A stretch of 64,000 nt of DNA from Prosthecobacter gellanilyticus (GCF_007992435.1 NZ_BKAG01000003.1:186001-250000); one strand, 5' to 3'. Positions 33,695 to 43,576 are shown, numbered from the stretch's first letter. Made by a program: numbers and translations. The notes: generated by a model not told the origin, from the sequence alone.

Positions 33695-34876
33695 ATGAAG
33701 ACTCTCCCGTTCTGCTGGTTCCGTATCACCGCGCTTTTGATGCTGGCGGCCGGGCTAACCAATTGTCGATTGCCGCCCGAGATGGCGCCGCAGGGGGCTG
33801 GAGGCACTACGGTGCTGCGTGCGCAGTCCACGAATGGCGGCAGTCTCTATGCAGGTGCCTGGCAGCTGGGACTCTCCTCGCAGTCCTCCTCCATCAATGG
33901 TGTGGCGCGCATGTTTGCGGGCTTGGATGATTCGGCATCGCCCTACCATCAGCAGCAGATGGGGGCGCTGTGGTCCCGGCACGACTACGCGCGCGGGCAG
34001 CGGGTGCGGGCCTGGGCATCGCGCGAGATCGGGGACCTTCAGGGGCATCGCGCGCTGTTTTATCCCTTCAGCGGACCAGACTATTTGTTCGCGCATGAGC
34101 TGTTCCCGCAGGCGGAGACCTACATCCTCTGCGGTCTTGAGCCGGCGGAGCCGCTGCCTGATCTGCAAAGCCTGTCTCAAGGGGAGATCGCCTCCGGCCT
34201 GAACAGCCTGCGCACAGCGCTGAGCAGTGTCATGCAGACGGGTTACTTCATCACCACAGACATGCGCCGTGACCTGCAGGCGAGCCGTTTTCGCGGGGTG
34301 CTGCCGGTGCTGCTGACCTTTCTCGCCCGCACGGGAGCCACGGTGGACAGCGTGGACATTGTGCGCATCGACGGCACCGGGAATGTGGTGCTGTCCAGTG
34401 CCTCCAGCGGTTCCGCTCCCGGGCTGATGATCCGCTTCCACAATGGCCTGACCGGCTGGAAAAGGCTGTTCTACTTTCGTCAGGATCTCTCCAATAGCGG
34501 CACACGGCCGAACGGCCCCTTCCTGACCTTTGTGGCCAAGCATGGTTATCCACCAGCCTTGGTGAAGAGCGCCTCCTACCTCATGCATCAGGACAGCTTC
34601 TCGACGATCCGCGACTACCTCGTCCACCGCACCAGCGGTTTGGTGCAGGATCCTTCCGGCGTGCCCTGGCGTGCGCTTGCCCGCGCGCCTCTGAGCATCT
34701 CCCTTTATGGGAACTACCGGGGCACGCTCAGCATCTTCTCCCAGCAGCAGCCGGATCTGATGAGAGCCTACCTGAGCGGAGTGTATCCCGTGCAGCCGGT
34801 GGACTTTGGTTTCGGCTATCTGGGGAATGCCGAGCGCACGAGCATCATCGTGACGAGACCGCAGCGGAAAGATTGA
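33695..34876 (+). CDS. Putative lipoprotein of unknown function
   Basis: 393 residues from the ATG at 33695 (MKTLPFCWFRITALLMLAAGLTNC). A GTG 15 bases upstream is an alternative. The lipobox LTNC points to acylation at that cysteine. The mature chain has no motif I recognise; it contains YHQQQMGALWSRHDYARGQRVRAWAS and a central segment TDMRRDLQASRFRGVLPVLLTFLARTG. It stands alone on the plus strand, followed after 27 bp by the RDD protein gene. Confidence 0.65.
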   Translation: MKTLPFCWFRITALLMLAAGLTNCRLPPEMAPQGAGGTTVLRAQSTNGGSLYAGAWQLGLSSQSSSINGVARMFAGLDDSASPYHQQQMGALWSRHDYARGQRVRAWASREIGDLQGHRALFYPFSGPDYLFAHELFPQAETYILCGLEPAEPLPDLQSLSQGEIASGLNSLRTALSSVMQTGYFITTDMRRDLQASRFRGVLPVLLTFLARTGATVDSVDIVRIDGTGNVVLSSASSGSAPGLMIRFHNGLTGWKRLFYFRQDLSNSGTRPNGPFLTFVAKHGYPPALVKSASYLMHQDSFSTIRDYLVHRTSGLVQDPSGVPWRALARAPLSISLYGNYRGTLSIFSQQQPDLMRAYLSGVYPVQPVDFGFGYLGNAERTSIIVTRPQRKD

Positions 34877-34903
34877 GCTTGTGGTGTCGACCACAGGACT
34901 GGC

Positions 34904-35485
34904 ATGCTGAAGCCCATGGGAAACGAGTCCCAGACCAGCCTTCCACCGCCGGAAGATTCCAATCCCTATGCTCCACCGAAGACCTTGGTGAGGGAGGCCG
35001 TTGCGGCGCGGGTGGACATGGAGCTCTTTGCTCCGGCAGGCAAAGGAAAGCGGTTCTTGAATTACCTCATTGATCACGTGGGCGTCATTGTGTTTGGGTT
35101 GGGCGTCGGCGCGGTGATAGGTTTCCTCGAAGGCCTGGGATGGAACACCGGTGTGGATCTGCTGGCTGAGGACAACCGACTGACTGACTGGGTCCTGAGC
35201 GCGGTGCTGATGCTGATCTACTACCCCTTTTTTGAAACTTTGTTCGGCAGGACTCCAGGCAAGTGGATCACCGGAACCAAGGTGGTGAAGCCGGACGGCT
35301 CGAAACCTGGGTTTGGGACAATCCTGGGACGCACGCTGTCGAGGTTGGTGCCCTTTGAGCCCTTTTCATTTTTAGGCAGCGGTGACTCCGGCTGGCATGA
35401 TCAGTGGTCGGGCACGGTGACCGTGGATCTGCGAAACCCGCAGCAGCACAGGCTGTCTCCCGCGCTGCGCAAAATCTATCGCTGA
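34904..35485 (+). CDS. RDD family membrane protein
   Basis: 193 residues. A Pro-rich N-terminus (SLPPPEDSNPYAPPKTL) precedes two to three membrane helices. The RDD signature is RFLNYLIDHVGVIVFGLGVG (the R and D of the family name), and FGRTPGKWITGTKVVKPDGSKPGFGTILGRTLSRLVPFEPFSF follows. RDD proteins are small transporters or stress-related membrane proteins of uncertain role. The start could also be Met5 at 34916. Confidence 0.85.
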   Translation: MLKPMGNESQTSLPPPEDSNPYAPPKTLVREAVAARVDMELFAPAGKGKRFLNYLIDHVGVIVFGLGVGAVIGFLEGLGWNTGVDLLAEDNRLTDWVLSAVLMLIYYPFFETLFGRTPGKWITGTKVVKPDGSKPGFGTILGRTLSRLVPFEPFSFLGSGDSGWHDQWSGTVTVDLRNPQQHRLSPALRKIYR

Positions 35486-35513
35486 TGGAAGAATCGCGCT
35501 TTCGTTGCGCCTT

Positions 35514-36530
35514 TCAGGCAGATGCCGAACCAAAAGCGCAGACTTCGTTTTTGTTCGCGCAGAGGCGGGTGAGGCGGAAGTCGGAACAGAGGGGCGGGAC
35601 CTCGCCCTTGAGCTGGTCGAGCAGCGCGTATTCATCCGCACCCTTGAATTTGATGGTGACGATGAAACGGCGCATCTGGCGCTCACGCAACCATTCGAGC
35701 AGCAGATCAATGCTGCGCTGAGGCGCGGCGATGATATCGCAAATGAGCCAGTCGACAGGCTGCTCAGGCTTGAACTTGAAGGCATCAACCTGAAGAAAGT
35801 GCAGCTTCGGATGACGCATGAGGTCGTCACGCAAAGGTGAGCGATCCACGGCGATGGCATGAGCGCCGCGCTGGATGGCCACATAGGTCCAGCTTCCTGG
35901 AGCGGCGCCGAGATCCACGCAGGTCTGGTCACGCTCGATGCGCTGGCCTAACCGAAGTTCTGACTCGATGACCTTGGCAAAGGCACGCGAAGGCGCGGCT
36001 TTATCCTCCGCATGAGGGATCTCGCCTGCGATGAAGTCCGAGACGATGGCACGCAGTTCGTGGCGCTGGTCTGCTTTCGTGAGAGAGACGAAGCCCGCAT
36101 CAGGCGCGGTGAGCGCGGCTTGCAGCAGGGCTGTGCTGGCATCCAGAGAGCTGCGCTCCTGCTTCAAGCGCACACGACGGCGCTTCTTCAGACGCTCGGT
36201 GAAGGCGGTGTGGATGAGCTCGCAACGGTGATAACCGGCACGGCCTTCGCCATACTGCGGCCAGAGATGCAGATGCCAGGGATCATCATCGCCGAGGTTG
36301 ATCAGCAGGGCCTCGATCAACGCATCTGCCCAACCATTGATGGAGGCCGCGGTGACTTCATGAGCCTCAGGCAAGGTCTGGCGTGCGAAGGCGAGCAGCG
36401 GTGGTGCTGGCAGGATGTCCGCGAGCACGAAGGCGTGACGCCCATCCCGTGAAACCTGCGCACCGGCGCGTGTCAGCTCGTCCGCGAGGTAGTCCGCGCA
36501 ACCTTCAGCAGGCAGGAAGGCATGCATCAT
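35514..36530 (-). CDS. RlmM-like 23S rRNA 2'-O-methyltransferase
   Basis: 338 residues. An N-terminal THUMP-like part is followed by an RrmJ-type domain with CVDLGAAPGSWTYVAIQRGAHAIAVDRSPL, WLICDIIAAP and RFIVTIKFKG. These supply the catalytic D and K of the K-D-K-E tetrad. E. coli RlmM methylates C2498 of 23S rRNA; this protein is similar in layout but shorter and may have another rRNA target. It follows the kinase-like gene by 5 bp. Confidence 0.8.
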   Translation of the reverse strand: MMHAFLPAEGCADYLADELTRAGAQVSRDGRHAFVLADILPAPPLLAFARQTLPEAHEVTAASINGWADALIEALLINLGDDDPWHLHLWPQYGEGRAGYHRCELIHTAFTERLKKRRRVRLKQERSSLDASTALLQAALTAPDAGFVSLTKADQRHELRAIVSDFIAGEIPHAEDKAAPSRAFAKVIESELRLGQRIERDQTCVDLGAAPGSWTYVAIQRGAHAIAVDRSPLRDDLMRHPKLHFLQVDAFKFKPEQPVDWLICDIIAAPQRSIDLLLEWLRERQMRRFIVTIKFKGADEYALLDQLKGEVPPLCSDFRLTRLCANKNEVCAFGSASA

Positions 36531-36535
36531 CAGGC

Positions 36536-37513
36536 TCAGGTGAAAAGCGGCAGCAGCGGAGCGAGGTCCTCGGCCTCTTCACAGACCGTGGTGAGATTAC
36601 GCACACCGGCGGGGATGTGCTGCTCGAAGTGCGTCTTGCCCTGGTTGCGATACAGATTTGCATAAGCGCCGAGAGCCTGCATGAGACGCTGTGCGGCGCA
36701 GAGGAAGAAGACTTCTCGCAGTTCCGGAAGATTCAGGCCGCGCAGCTCAGCATAGAAGCTGAGCAGGTCATGACGCTCGCTGCGGCTGAGCACCACATAG
36801 GGATCAAAGAGAAGGGAAGCGAGGTCATACTCGGCAAGTCCAGGACGCAGACCCTGGTAGTCCACGAGCCAGGCTTCACCACTGCGCATGATGACGTTTT
36901 GACTCTGGAAGTCACGATGTACAAGGCAGCGGGGCAGCTCGGAGAGACGCTTGCGCAGCTTTGCGAGAGCAACAGTAGCCTCGCTGTCTTCATCGACCTC
37001 GCGGCTGAGGTGACCGCGCACAAAATGCTCGATGAAGTAGTTCTGCTCCCACTCGTACATGCCTTCACTGAAGGCAGGCTCCATGCCGTTGATGTCAGCG
37101 AGGCTGAGCTTGTCCGCCGTGACATCGTGAATCTTGGCGGCTTCACGCAGCGTGGCTTCATAGAGCGGGCGGCGCTGGTCCCAGGGATCATCACGATGCG
37201 CATGCAGGTCATCGCGCCCCAGATCCTGGAGCCAGACGAAGAGGCGCTGCTCATCAAAAGCGTAGATGGCCGGCACATTCACGCCAAGGGCGGCGAGGCG
37301 GCGGGTGGCGGGGACGAACTTGGGATTGTCCCGGCGTGCCAGGGTGTAGACCATGAGCACCATCGGCGGGTGCTTTTCACCAGCCCACTCGAAACGGTAA
37401 TAGTGGCGGTCGGAGCCGCCTTTGAGAATGGCCTCCACACAGCAGTCCACGCCCTCCAACTGAGGGAACTGGCGGCGGGTGATGATGAGCAAGGCTTCGT
37501 GTTCGGGGGGCAT
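36536..37513 (-). CDS. APH-fold phosphotransferase (AmgK-like sugar kinase candidate)
   Basis: 325 residues. Brenner's motif CLVHRDFQSQNVIM and WLVDYQGLRPGLAEYDLASLL are the catalytic loop and metal site of aminoglycoside/choline-kinase-like phosphotransferases. The set closely resembles AmgK (MurNAc/GlcNAc anomeric kinase for peptidoglycan recycling) and the cell-wall-associated COG3178 group. No partner MurU nucleotidyltransferase lies beside it. The gene pairs with the RlmM-like gene 5 bp downstream. The gap upstream to 37655 holds the palindromic repeat at 37630. Confidence 0.75.
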   Translation of the reverse strand: MPPEHEALLIITRRQFPQLEGVDCCVEAILKGGSDRHYYRFEWAGEKHPPMVLMVYTLARRDNPKFVPATRRLAALGVNVPAIYAFDEQRLFVWLQDLGRDDLHAHRDDPWDQRRPLYEATLREAAKIHDVTADKLSLADINGMEPAFSEGMYEWEQNYFIEHFVRGHLSREVDEDSEATVALAKLRKRLSELPRCLVHRDFQSQNVIMRSGEAWLVDYQGLRPGLAEYDLASLLFDPYVVLSRSERHDLLSFYAELRGLNLPELREVFFLCAAQRLMQALGAYANLYRNQGKTHFEQHIPAGVRNLTTVCEEAEDLAPLLPLFT

Positions 37514-37629
37514 GGGCAGGTAGCCGGGAGAGGCGTAGGCTATGACCGCAGAAGGGCCGGAGGCAAGGGCGGATTCATGTCAGAATCAGCTTGGCTCGCA
37601 GGGGGGGATTCTGGGAGATATCGCGGTGA

Positions 37630-37649
37630 AACCCCATTGGAATGGGGTT
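37630..37649. repeat. Dispersed palindrome, copy 1 of 2
   Basis: AACCCCATT-GG-AATGGGGTT, a perfect 9-bp inverted repeat followed by GTATGTTCAG. A second copy, with arms extended to 11 bp and the following bases conserved as GTACGTCCAG, is at 50028-50051. Both are intergenic. Confidence 0.7.
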
Positions 37650-37655
37650 GTATGT

Positions 37656-38477
37656 TCAGACCGAGAATCGGCTGCGCCTGCGCTGGTGCCAGAGGAAGGC
37701 GGCGGCGAAGAGGAGGGCCTGGGCAAGGACAATGCAGGCACCAGTGGCGCCATTGACGAAAAAGCTGACGTAGACGCCCAGGCAGCTCGCGATCACGGAG
37801 GAGGCGGTGGCGAGGATGAGCATGCGGTCGAAACGGTCCGTCAGCAGGCGGGCGGTGCAGCCGGGGGTGACGAGCATGGCCACGACGAGGATGATGCCCA
37901 CGGCCTGCATGGAGGCGACGATGGTGCCGCTGAGCAGGGCCAGGAGCACGTAGTGCAGCATGGTCGTGTTCAGGCCGATGGCGCGGGCATGCGCGGTATC
38001 GAAGCAGAAGAGCATCAGGTCCTTCCGCATGGCGAGGACGATGCCCAATGTGACGACGGCTGCGATGACGGTCTGGATGAGGTCATCACGCTCGATGCCG
38101 AGGATGTTTCCAAAGAGGATGTGGCTGAGATGCGCATCCGTTTCCACCTTGGTGAAAAGCACGAGACCAAAGGCGAACATGCCGGTGAAGACGATGCCCA
38201 TGACGGTGTCCTCCTTGATGCGGGTGCTGGCCTTGATCCAGCCGGTGGCGGTGGCGCAGAGCAGGCCTGCGGCGAAGGCCCCCACAGGCAGCGGGATGCC
38301 GACGAGATAGGCCACGACCACGCCTGGCAGCACCGCGTGAGAGATGGCATCGCCCATGAGCGACCAGCCTTTCAGCACGAGGTAGCAGGAGAACACCGCG
38401 CACACGGTTCCCACCAGGGCGCTGACCATCAGCGCCTCAGTCATGAAGGAATAGCGGAGGGGGTCGAGCCAGTTCAT
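37656..38477 (-). CDS. Metal ABC transporter permease (ZnuB/TroC-D family)
   Basis: 273 residues with eight to nine hydrophobic segments. [28 protein letters not shown] is the family signature near the N-terminus, and [28 protein letters not shown] the one near the end. It overlaps the second permease gene by 4 bp. Tandem permeases of this family occur in Mn/Fe/Zn importers such as TroCD. The metal is not determined. Confidence 0.9.
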   Translation of the reverse strand: MNWLDPLRYSFMTEALMVSALVGTVCAVFSCYLVLKGWSLMGDAISHAVLPGVVVAYLVGIPLPVGAFAAGLLCATATGWIKASTRIKEDTVMGIVFTGMFAFGLVLFTKVETDAHLSHILFGNILGIERDDLIQTVIAAVVTLGIVLAMRKDLMLFCFDTAHARAIGLNTTMLHYVLLALLSGTIVASMQAVGIILVVAMLVTPGCTARLLTDRFDRMLILATASSVIASCLGVYVSFFVNGATGACIVLAQALLFAAAFLWHQRRRSRFSV

Positions 38478-39334
38478 GACGTCTGGGGAAGAGCGGCGAG
38501 CCGGCGCTGACGGCGCGTGTTGAGCAGGCCGTGCTTTGGCGCAAAGACAAGCGCGACGAGGAAGACGAAGGTCTGCAGCACCACGATGCAGCCGCCCGTG
38601 CTGCCATTGATGTAGTAGCTGATGTAGGCGCCGATCAATCCGCAGGCCGCGCCGGTGATGGTGGCGATGACGAGCATCTTGCCAAAGCGATCTGTCAGCA
38701 GATAGGCGGTGGCGCCGGGAGTGACGAGCATGGCCACGACGAGACAGGCGCCGACGGTTTGCAGGGCAGCCACGGCCGTGGCGGCGAGCAGGGAGAGCAG
38801 CAGGAGATGCAGGAAGCCCGTGTTCAGACCGAGGCTGCGCGCGTGGACCTCATCAAAGCAATACAGGAGCAGGTCACGCCACTTCATCACCAGCACCAGG
38901 ATGGACACACCGGAGATGATGAGCACCTGCAGGATGTCCGGATCACTGATGGCGAGGATGTTGCCGAAGATGATGGTGCGGAGATTCAGATTGCTCGGAT
39001 AGAGGGAGAGCAGCAGCAGCCCGAGCGCGAACCAACTGGTGAACACAATGCCGATCACGGCATCTTCACGCAGGCCGGATTTCTTCTTCAACCAGCCCAT
39101 GGTCAGCGCCGCCATGACACCCGCGATGAAAGCACCGACGGAGAAGGGCAGTCCCACCAGCCATGCCAGTGACACACCCGGCACCACGGCATGGGAAAGC
39201 GCATCTCCCATGAGTGACCAGCCTTTCAGTGTGATGAAGCAGGAGAGGAAGGCGCAGACGCCGCCGATGAGGCCGCTCACCAGGATGGCTTTCACCATGT
39301 AGGCGTATTCGAAAGGGATGAGGAGGTCGGTCAT
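38474..39334 (-). CDS. Metal ABC transporter permease (ZnuB/TroC-D family), second copy
   Basis: 286 residues, paralogous to the permease that follows it. [29 protein letters not shown] and [27 protein letters not shown] are the matching signatures. It overlaps the ATPase gene upstream and the permease gene downstream by 4 bp each. The two probably form a heterodimeric channel. Confidence 0.9.
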   Translation of the reverse strand: MTDLLIPFEYAYMVKAILVSGLIGGVCAFLSCFITLKGWSLMGDALSHAVVPGVSLAWLVGLPFSVGAFIAGVMAALTMGWLKKKSGLREDAVIGIVFTSWFALGLLLLSLYPSNLNLRTIIFGNILAISDPDILQVLIISGVSILVLVMKWRDLLLYCFDEVHARSLGLNTGFLHLLLLSLLAATAVAALQTVGACLVVAMLVTPGATAYLLTDRFGKMLVIATITGAACGLIGAYISYYINGSTGGCIVVLQTFVFLVALVFAPKHGLLNTRRQRRLAALPQTS

Positions 39335-40227
39335 TCCCCAGCCTCCTTCTGCCGCTTCTCGACGAGATCTTCGCGGCCCTGACGGTCCTTGTATTCGAGG
39401 TGACCACCTTTGCCGAAGACGAGCGGGCGCTCATCATCCGTGACGAGTTTGACGGTCTTGCCATCGTGATCCTGGATGGTGCTCTGCTCGAAATGGAACT
39501 GGCGCAGCACACCGCCGAAGGCACGGTTGAGATTGTCCTCGGTGAAGACTTCCTCCAGCGGGCCTGCGGCCAGCACGGTGCGGTTCACGAGCACCACGTG
39601 GTCACAGAACTCCGGCACGCTGCCGAGATTGTGTGTGGAAACGAGGATGATGCGGCCTTCATCACGCAGGGAGCGCAGCAGGGCGATGATGGCTTCCTCC
39701 GTGGTCACATCCACGCCGGTGAAGGGTTCATCGAGCAGGATGATCTGGCCGTTCTGGGCCAGGGCTCGGGCCAGGAAGACGCGCTTCTTTTGTCCGCCGG
39801 AAAGCTCGCCGATCTGGCGGTCTCTGAAATCAGTCATGCCCACGCGGGCAAGGCTTTCATTCACGATGCGCTTGTCTTCAGCACTGGCGATGCGGAGGAA
39901 GTTCATGTGGCCGTAGCGGCCCATCATCACCACGTCCCAGACGCTGACGGGGAAGGTCCAGTCCACTTCCTCACTCTGCGGCACGTAGGCCACGAGCTTG
40001 AGCTTGCGCGCCTGCTCCACCGTGTTTCCGGCGATGCTGATGGTGCCCGCGACGGGCTTCACAAAGCCCATCAGGGACTTGAAGAGCGTGCTTTTGCCGC
40101 TGCCATTGATCCCCACGAGAGCGGCGATGACTCCCTGATGCAAATGAAACGATGCGTCGCGCAAGGCGGTGTGGCCGTTCGGGTAGGCAACGGTGACATT
40201 CGCGACATCAATGGACAGGGAGGGCAT
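39331..40227 (-). CDS. Metal ABC transporter ATP-binding protein with C-terminal extension
   Basis: 298 residues. Walker A is GINGSGKST, the signature [17 protein letters not shown], and Walker [40 protein letters not shown] is typical of Mn/Zn importer ATPases. About 45 residues beyond the domain ([37 protein letters not shown]) form a charged tail. No substrate-binding protein gene lies within the window, although ZnuA/TroA normally accompanies such systems. It starts near the divergent cytochrome gene; the shared gap is short (40228-40348). Confidence 0.9.
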   Translation of the reverse strand: MPSLSIDVANVTVAYPNGHTALRDASFHLHQGVIAALVGINGSGKSTLFKSLMGFVKPVAGTISIAGNTVEQARKLKLVAYVPQSEEVDWTFPVSVWDVVMMGRYGHMNFLRIASAEDKRIVNESLARVGMTDFRDRQIGELSGGQKKRVFLARALAQNGQIILLDEPFTGVDVTTEEAIIALLRSLRDEGRIILVSTHNLGSVPEFCDHVVLVNRTVLAAGPLEEVFTEDNLNRAFGGVLRQFHFEQSTIQDHDGKTVKLVTDDERPLVFGKGGHLEYKDRQGREDLVEKRQKEAGE

Positions 40228-40348
40228 CGAAGCCCACCAAAGGCGAGGAAAAGCCTGAGGGGAAGGGCAAATCTACGCTTGTCCTTTAGTGCGCGGCTCT
40301 TGTTCTGCCGCCAAAGACCGCGAGATTGGCGCGTTGAAACCAGGCTCC

Positions 40349-41041
40349 GTGCGTCTCCAATCCGTTTTCCTTCTGCTCGCCCTTCTGGCCCAGCCCGTCA
40401 TCGCTGACGAGCAGGGGACGATCTTGTTTAAAAACGTCTGCGCGAACTGCCATGGCGAAAAAGGGGAGGGCAAGATCGAGGTGAAGTCGCCCTCCATCGC
40501 CAATGAGCCGGCTTGGTATGTGAAGACGCAGCTCCAGAATTTTCACGATGGCAAGCGCGGCTTTAACACGGCGGCAGACCCGCAGGGAGCGCTGATGGCC
40601 TCCATCGCCAAGGTGCTGACGTCTGAGCAGATTGAGGCGGTGGCGAAGCATGTGGAAAGCCTGGCTCTGGTGCCGCCGAAGGAGCGCGAGATCGCCGGAG
40701 CGGACGTGCAGCGCGGACAGCAGCTTTTTTACGAGCGCTGCATGGAGTGCCATCGCTACAACGCCAGCGGTGAGATGCTCTTTGGCAGCCCGCCGCTCGT
40801 GGGCAGGCAGGGCTGGTATCTGGTGGCGCAGTTGAAAAAATTCAAGGGGCTGCATCGCGGCTCGATGAAGGGCGATGAGAAGGGCGCCAAGATGGTGAAC
40901 ATGGCCACGCTCTTCATCGAGGACGAACAAATGATGAAGAATGTGGTGGGGTATATTTTGACGCTGAATCCGCCGGTGGAGGAATCTGGGCAGAAAGTAG
41001 CGGATGAGCTGTTTCAGCCGAAGGCGGAGGCCGGGAAGTAG
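40349..41041 (+). CDS. Secreted di-heme c-type cytochrome
   Basis: 230 residues from the GTG at 40349 (MRLQSVFLLLALLAQPVIADE), which gives a clean signal peptide. A TTG at 40334 and a GTG at 40289 are other in-frame starts. Two cytochrome c domains carry CANCH and CMECH heme sites. The distal methionines may be in GALMASIA and AKMVNMATLF. Tandem class I cytochromes of this size resemble c4-like electron carriers of the periplasm. The stop codon lies inside the hairpin at 41038-41065. It diverges from the metal transporter genes. Confidence 0.85.
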   Translation: MRLQSVFLLLALLAQPVIADEQGTILFKNVCANCHGEKGEGKIEVKSPSIANEPAWYVKTQLQNFHDGKRGFNTAADPQGALMASIAKVLTSEQIEAVAKHVESLALVPPKEREIAGADVQRGQQLFYERCMECHRYNASGEMLFGSPPLVGRQGWYLVAQLKKFKGLHRGSMKGDEKGAKMVNMATLFIEDEQMMKNVVGYILTLNPPVEESGQKVADELFQPKAEAGK

Positions 41042-41065
41042 TCTGCGAGTCCTCTCGCGGACTAC
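41038..41065. terminator. Hairpin between convergent genes, overlapping the cytochrome stop codon
   Basis: Arms GTAGTCTGCGAG and CTCGCGGACTAC surround a TCCT loop, with one G-T pair in the 12-bp stem. The cytochrome TAG stop is within the left arm, and the convergent aldo/keto reductase stop is 2 bp further. No U-run follows, so it may be a repeat hairpin that limits read-through. Confidence 0.55.
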
Positions 41066-41066
41066 G

Positions 41067-42107
41067 TCAGAGGCGGCGCAGGCCGTCTTCGGTCATGGGA
41101 TTCGGGATGGCTTCGTCGATCTCGTTGATGCGGGCGAGGGTGTCTTCGGTGAGGATGAGGTCGGCGGCTTTCAGGCTCTCTTCAAACTGCGCGACGGTGG
41201 TGGCACCGACGATGGTGGAGGCCACGAAGTCGTGCTGACGACTCCAGGCGAGTGCGAGCGCGGTGACGCTGACGCCAAGGCTGGCGGCGATCGTTTGCAG
41301 ACGGGCGGTGGTCTCGAGTGTGCGCTCATTCACGAAGCGGTTGGCCATGCGTTTCTGGCGCGGGCCGCCGTTCTGGATGTAGTCGGTGAAACGTGCACCT
41401 TTGGGCAATGCGCCACCGTTGTATTTGCCGGTGAGCACGCCGCCGCCGAGCGGTGAGTAAGGCAGAAGGCTGACGTTTTCTTTGCGGCAGACCTGCGCGA
41501 GCTCGTTTTCGCAGCGGCGGTTGATGAGGGAGAAATTATTCTGCACGGAGGCCATGCGGGCCAGGCCATGCTTCTCGGCTTCCCAGAGGTTTTTCATCAC
41601 GCCCCAGCTCGTTTCGTTGCTGCTCCCCCAGGCGCGGATCTTGCCTTGATGGATGAGGTCGGTGAGCGCGCCGAGTGTCTCCGCCTGCTCCATGCCGTGA
41701 TCAGGCCAGTGAGTCTGGTAGAGGTCGATGTAATCCGTCTGCAGACGACGGAGGCTGTCTTCACAGGCTTGGAAGATCTGCTTCCTGTCAAGAGCAGTGA
41801 AGCCGCCGCGGATGGGTGGGCGGAACCAGCCATGACCCGGACCGGTGACCTTGCTGGCGATGATGAGCTCACCCCGTGTGCGGCCTTTGAGCCACTTGCC
41901 GACGATCTGCTCTGTCACGCCAAAGAGCTCGGCGCTTGGCGGCACAGGATACATCTCGGCGGTGTCGAAGAAGTCGATGCCTGCCTCGATGGCGCGGTCC
42001 ATGATGGCAAAAGAAGTCTTCTCATCAGACTGAAGACCAAAGGTCATCGTGCCCATGCAGATGTCCGTGACGACGATGCCAGTGCGGCCGAGGCGGTTGC
42101 GTTTCAT
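41067..42107 (-). CDS. Aldo/keto reductase (Tas-like)
   Basis: 346 residues. [57 protein letters not shown] contains the catalytic Asp and Tyr of the family. [14 protein letters not shown] contributes the lysine, and [10 protein letters not shown] is close to E. coli Tas. It is an NADPH-dependent reductase of unknown carbonyl substrate. It is transcribed alone, after the terminator at 42195-42231. Confidence 0.88.
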   Translation of the reverse strand: MKRNRLGRTGIVVTDICMGTMTFGLQSDEKTSFAIMDRAIEAGIDFFDTAEMYPVPPSAELFGVTEQIVGKWLKGRTRGELIIASKVTGPGHGWFRPPIRGGFTALDRKQIFQACEDSLRRLQTDYIDLYQTHWPDHGMEQAETLGALTDLIHQGKIRAWGSSNETSWGVMKNLWEAEKHGLARMASVQNNFSLINRRCENELAQVCRKENVSLLPYSPLGGGVLTGKYNGGALPKGARFTDYIQNGGPRQKRMANRFVNERTLETTARLQTIAASLGVSVTALALAWSRQHDFVASTIVGATTVAQFEESLKAADLILTEDTLARINEIDEAIPNPMTEDGLRRL

Positions 42108-42194
42108 GCGCGGAGAATGGCGAGTTGGGCGTGGGGAGACAAAGGAAAAGTAGAGGCCGTCGCAGACTCAGGCTTAGATTTTGGTAGAAAAATT

Positions 42195-42231
42195 AAGGGT
42201 AGAAAGATTTCCAGAAAATCTTTCTACCCTT
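42195..42231 (-). terminator. Strong terminator of the M29 peptidase gene
   Basis: Perfect 16-bp arms, AAGGGTAGAAAGATTT and its complement, surround a 5-base loop. On the minus strand AATTTTTC follows. The stem is unusually long and AT-rich for this genome. It lies 43 bp after the stop at 42274. Confidence 0.8.
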
Positions 42232-42273
42232 GAATCTTTTGGCCTAACTAAAGATAGGTTGTGATGTATAAAC

Positions 42274-43458
42274 TCACTTGGCAGCGAGGGCGTCGAGGAG
42301 GTATTTGGCGGGCTGGAAGTGCTCGATGAGGATCTCTTTCTGGGTGCCGCGGGTCATGCGGACCTGCTTGATGTCAAAGTTCGGTGTCTTGTGTGGCGCG
42401 AAGAGGATGTCATCATGCGTGGCGTTTTGATGCCGCTTGAACTGGGCTGGCGTGATGTGACCGCCGAGATGGTCATCGCGACCAGTGGCGAGATGGCAGG
42501 TGCCGAGCACCTTTTCATCCTGGATGTCAGAGCCAGAGACGGGCAGCACCTGGGTGCCGAAGCCGAGCTCACCGAGCACGCCCGTCATGGGGTCATCCAG
42601 CAGACGAGCATTGTGAGTGTCGATCGTGGCCTGATTGCCCTCGATGAGCTCACTCTTGATGATGCGGCCTTCGGTGACGGTGAGTTTGCCGAGCGTGCCG
42701 TCTTCATACTTCATGGGGAAGAAACCTTCCGCGCTGGTGGGAACGAAGTAGACCTCACCGGCAGGCAGGTTCGCCACATCTGGAGTCGTTCCACGACAGA
42801 GGCCGTGAGACTTCTGCGCCTCCTGGCCGCTGAGCTCAAGCTTCGCGGTGAGCACTTCACCATTCTCGAGACCGAAATCAATCTCCACGGAGTCGGCCTT
42901 GGTCATCGCGAGACGGAGCTTTTCAGCATCGCGGCTGACTTCATCATAGTCGACGGCGAGACCGCTGTTGAGGATGATCTCATTCACGCCATGCAGCGTG
43001 GCCCCGCGGAAGCCGTACTGCTTCGCAAAAGCGGTCAGCGGAGCGGTGGCGGAGAAGGTGGTGATGGCCAGGATGATGTCGTAGTTCGGATAAATGTCCT
43101 TCTCGAGGCTGAGGCGCTTGCCCTCCATGTCCACACACTCATCTGGCAGGTCCAGATTGCTGCCGCCGGTCTGCACATAGGCATACATTTCGCCGCCTTT
43201 GAGGGCGAGCTCGTCCATCACCCCATTCTTCAGGCCTTCATAGAAATACTGGCGGGCACGCTGCTGGATGGCACGGGCCGGATTGTTCAGGAAAGCCAGG
43301 CCCTTGGCCTCGCTCAGATCAGGAAGATCGATGAGGATGCAAATCTTACAGCCAAAGGTGGGCTGAAAAACGGTATGTAGCAGACGATAGAGATCGAATT
43401 TCGGGAACTGGCGGCTGTCGGCCGAGGACTGAACGGTGGTCATGGGAGCACTCATCAT
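42274..43458 (-). CDS. M29-type aminopeptidase family protein
   Basis: 394 residues from the ATG at 43458 (MMSAPMTTVQS); in-frame ATGs also lie at 43455 and 43443. The frame stays open upstream but looks non-coding. ELIEGNQATIDTHNARLLDD and LGTCHLATGRDDHLGGH place acidic and histidine ligands as in thermophilic aminopeptidases of clan M29. GRGTTPDVANLPAGEVYFVP-like segments are also typical of that family. It would be a cytoplasmic metallo-exopeptidase. The N-terminal ~60 residues have extra cysteines (FGCKICILIDLPD). Assignment is moderate because several ligand residues cannot be placed by eye. Confidence 0.7.
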   Translation of the reverse strand: MMSAPMTTVQSSADSRQFPKFDLYRLLHTVFQPTFGCKICILIDLPDLSEAKGLAFLNNPARAIQQRARQYFYEGLKNGVMDELALKGGEMYAYVQTGGSNLDLPDECVDMEGKRLSLEKDIYPNYDIILAITTFSATAPLTAFAKQYGFRGATLHGVNEIILNSGLAVDYDEVSRDAEKLRLAMTKADSVEIDFGLENGEVLTAKLELSGQEAQKSHGLCRGTTPDVANLPAGEVYFVPTSAEGFFPMKYEDGTLGKLTVTEGRIIKSELIEGNQATIDTHNARLLDDPMTGVLGELGFGTQVLPVSGSDIQDEKVLGTCHLATGRDDHLGGHITPAQFKRHQNATHDDILFAPHKTPNFDIKQVRMTRGTQKEILIEHFQPAKYLLDALAAK

Positions 43459-43576
43459 AATCGGGGGTGGTTGGTTTTGGGTAGCGGGATTTACGACCAC
43501 GAATGAAAAGCCGGGCGCTTTTCTTTTCTCGAATCTGGGCCATCGAAGGGCACGTTCCTGTTGCCTAATAAAAACC

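Noticed and set aside
36383-37756. 457-codon plus-strand open frame spanning two genes
   Set aside because: It runs opposite the RlmM-like and APH-fold genes and crosses their junction; no recognisable domain.
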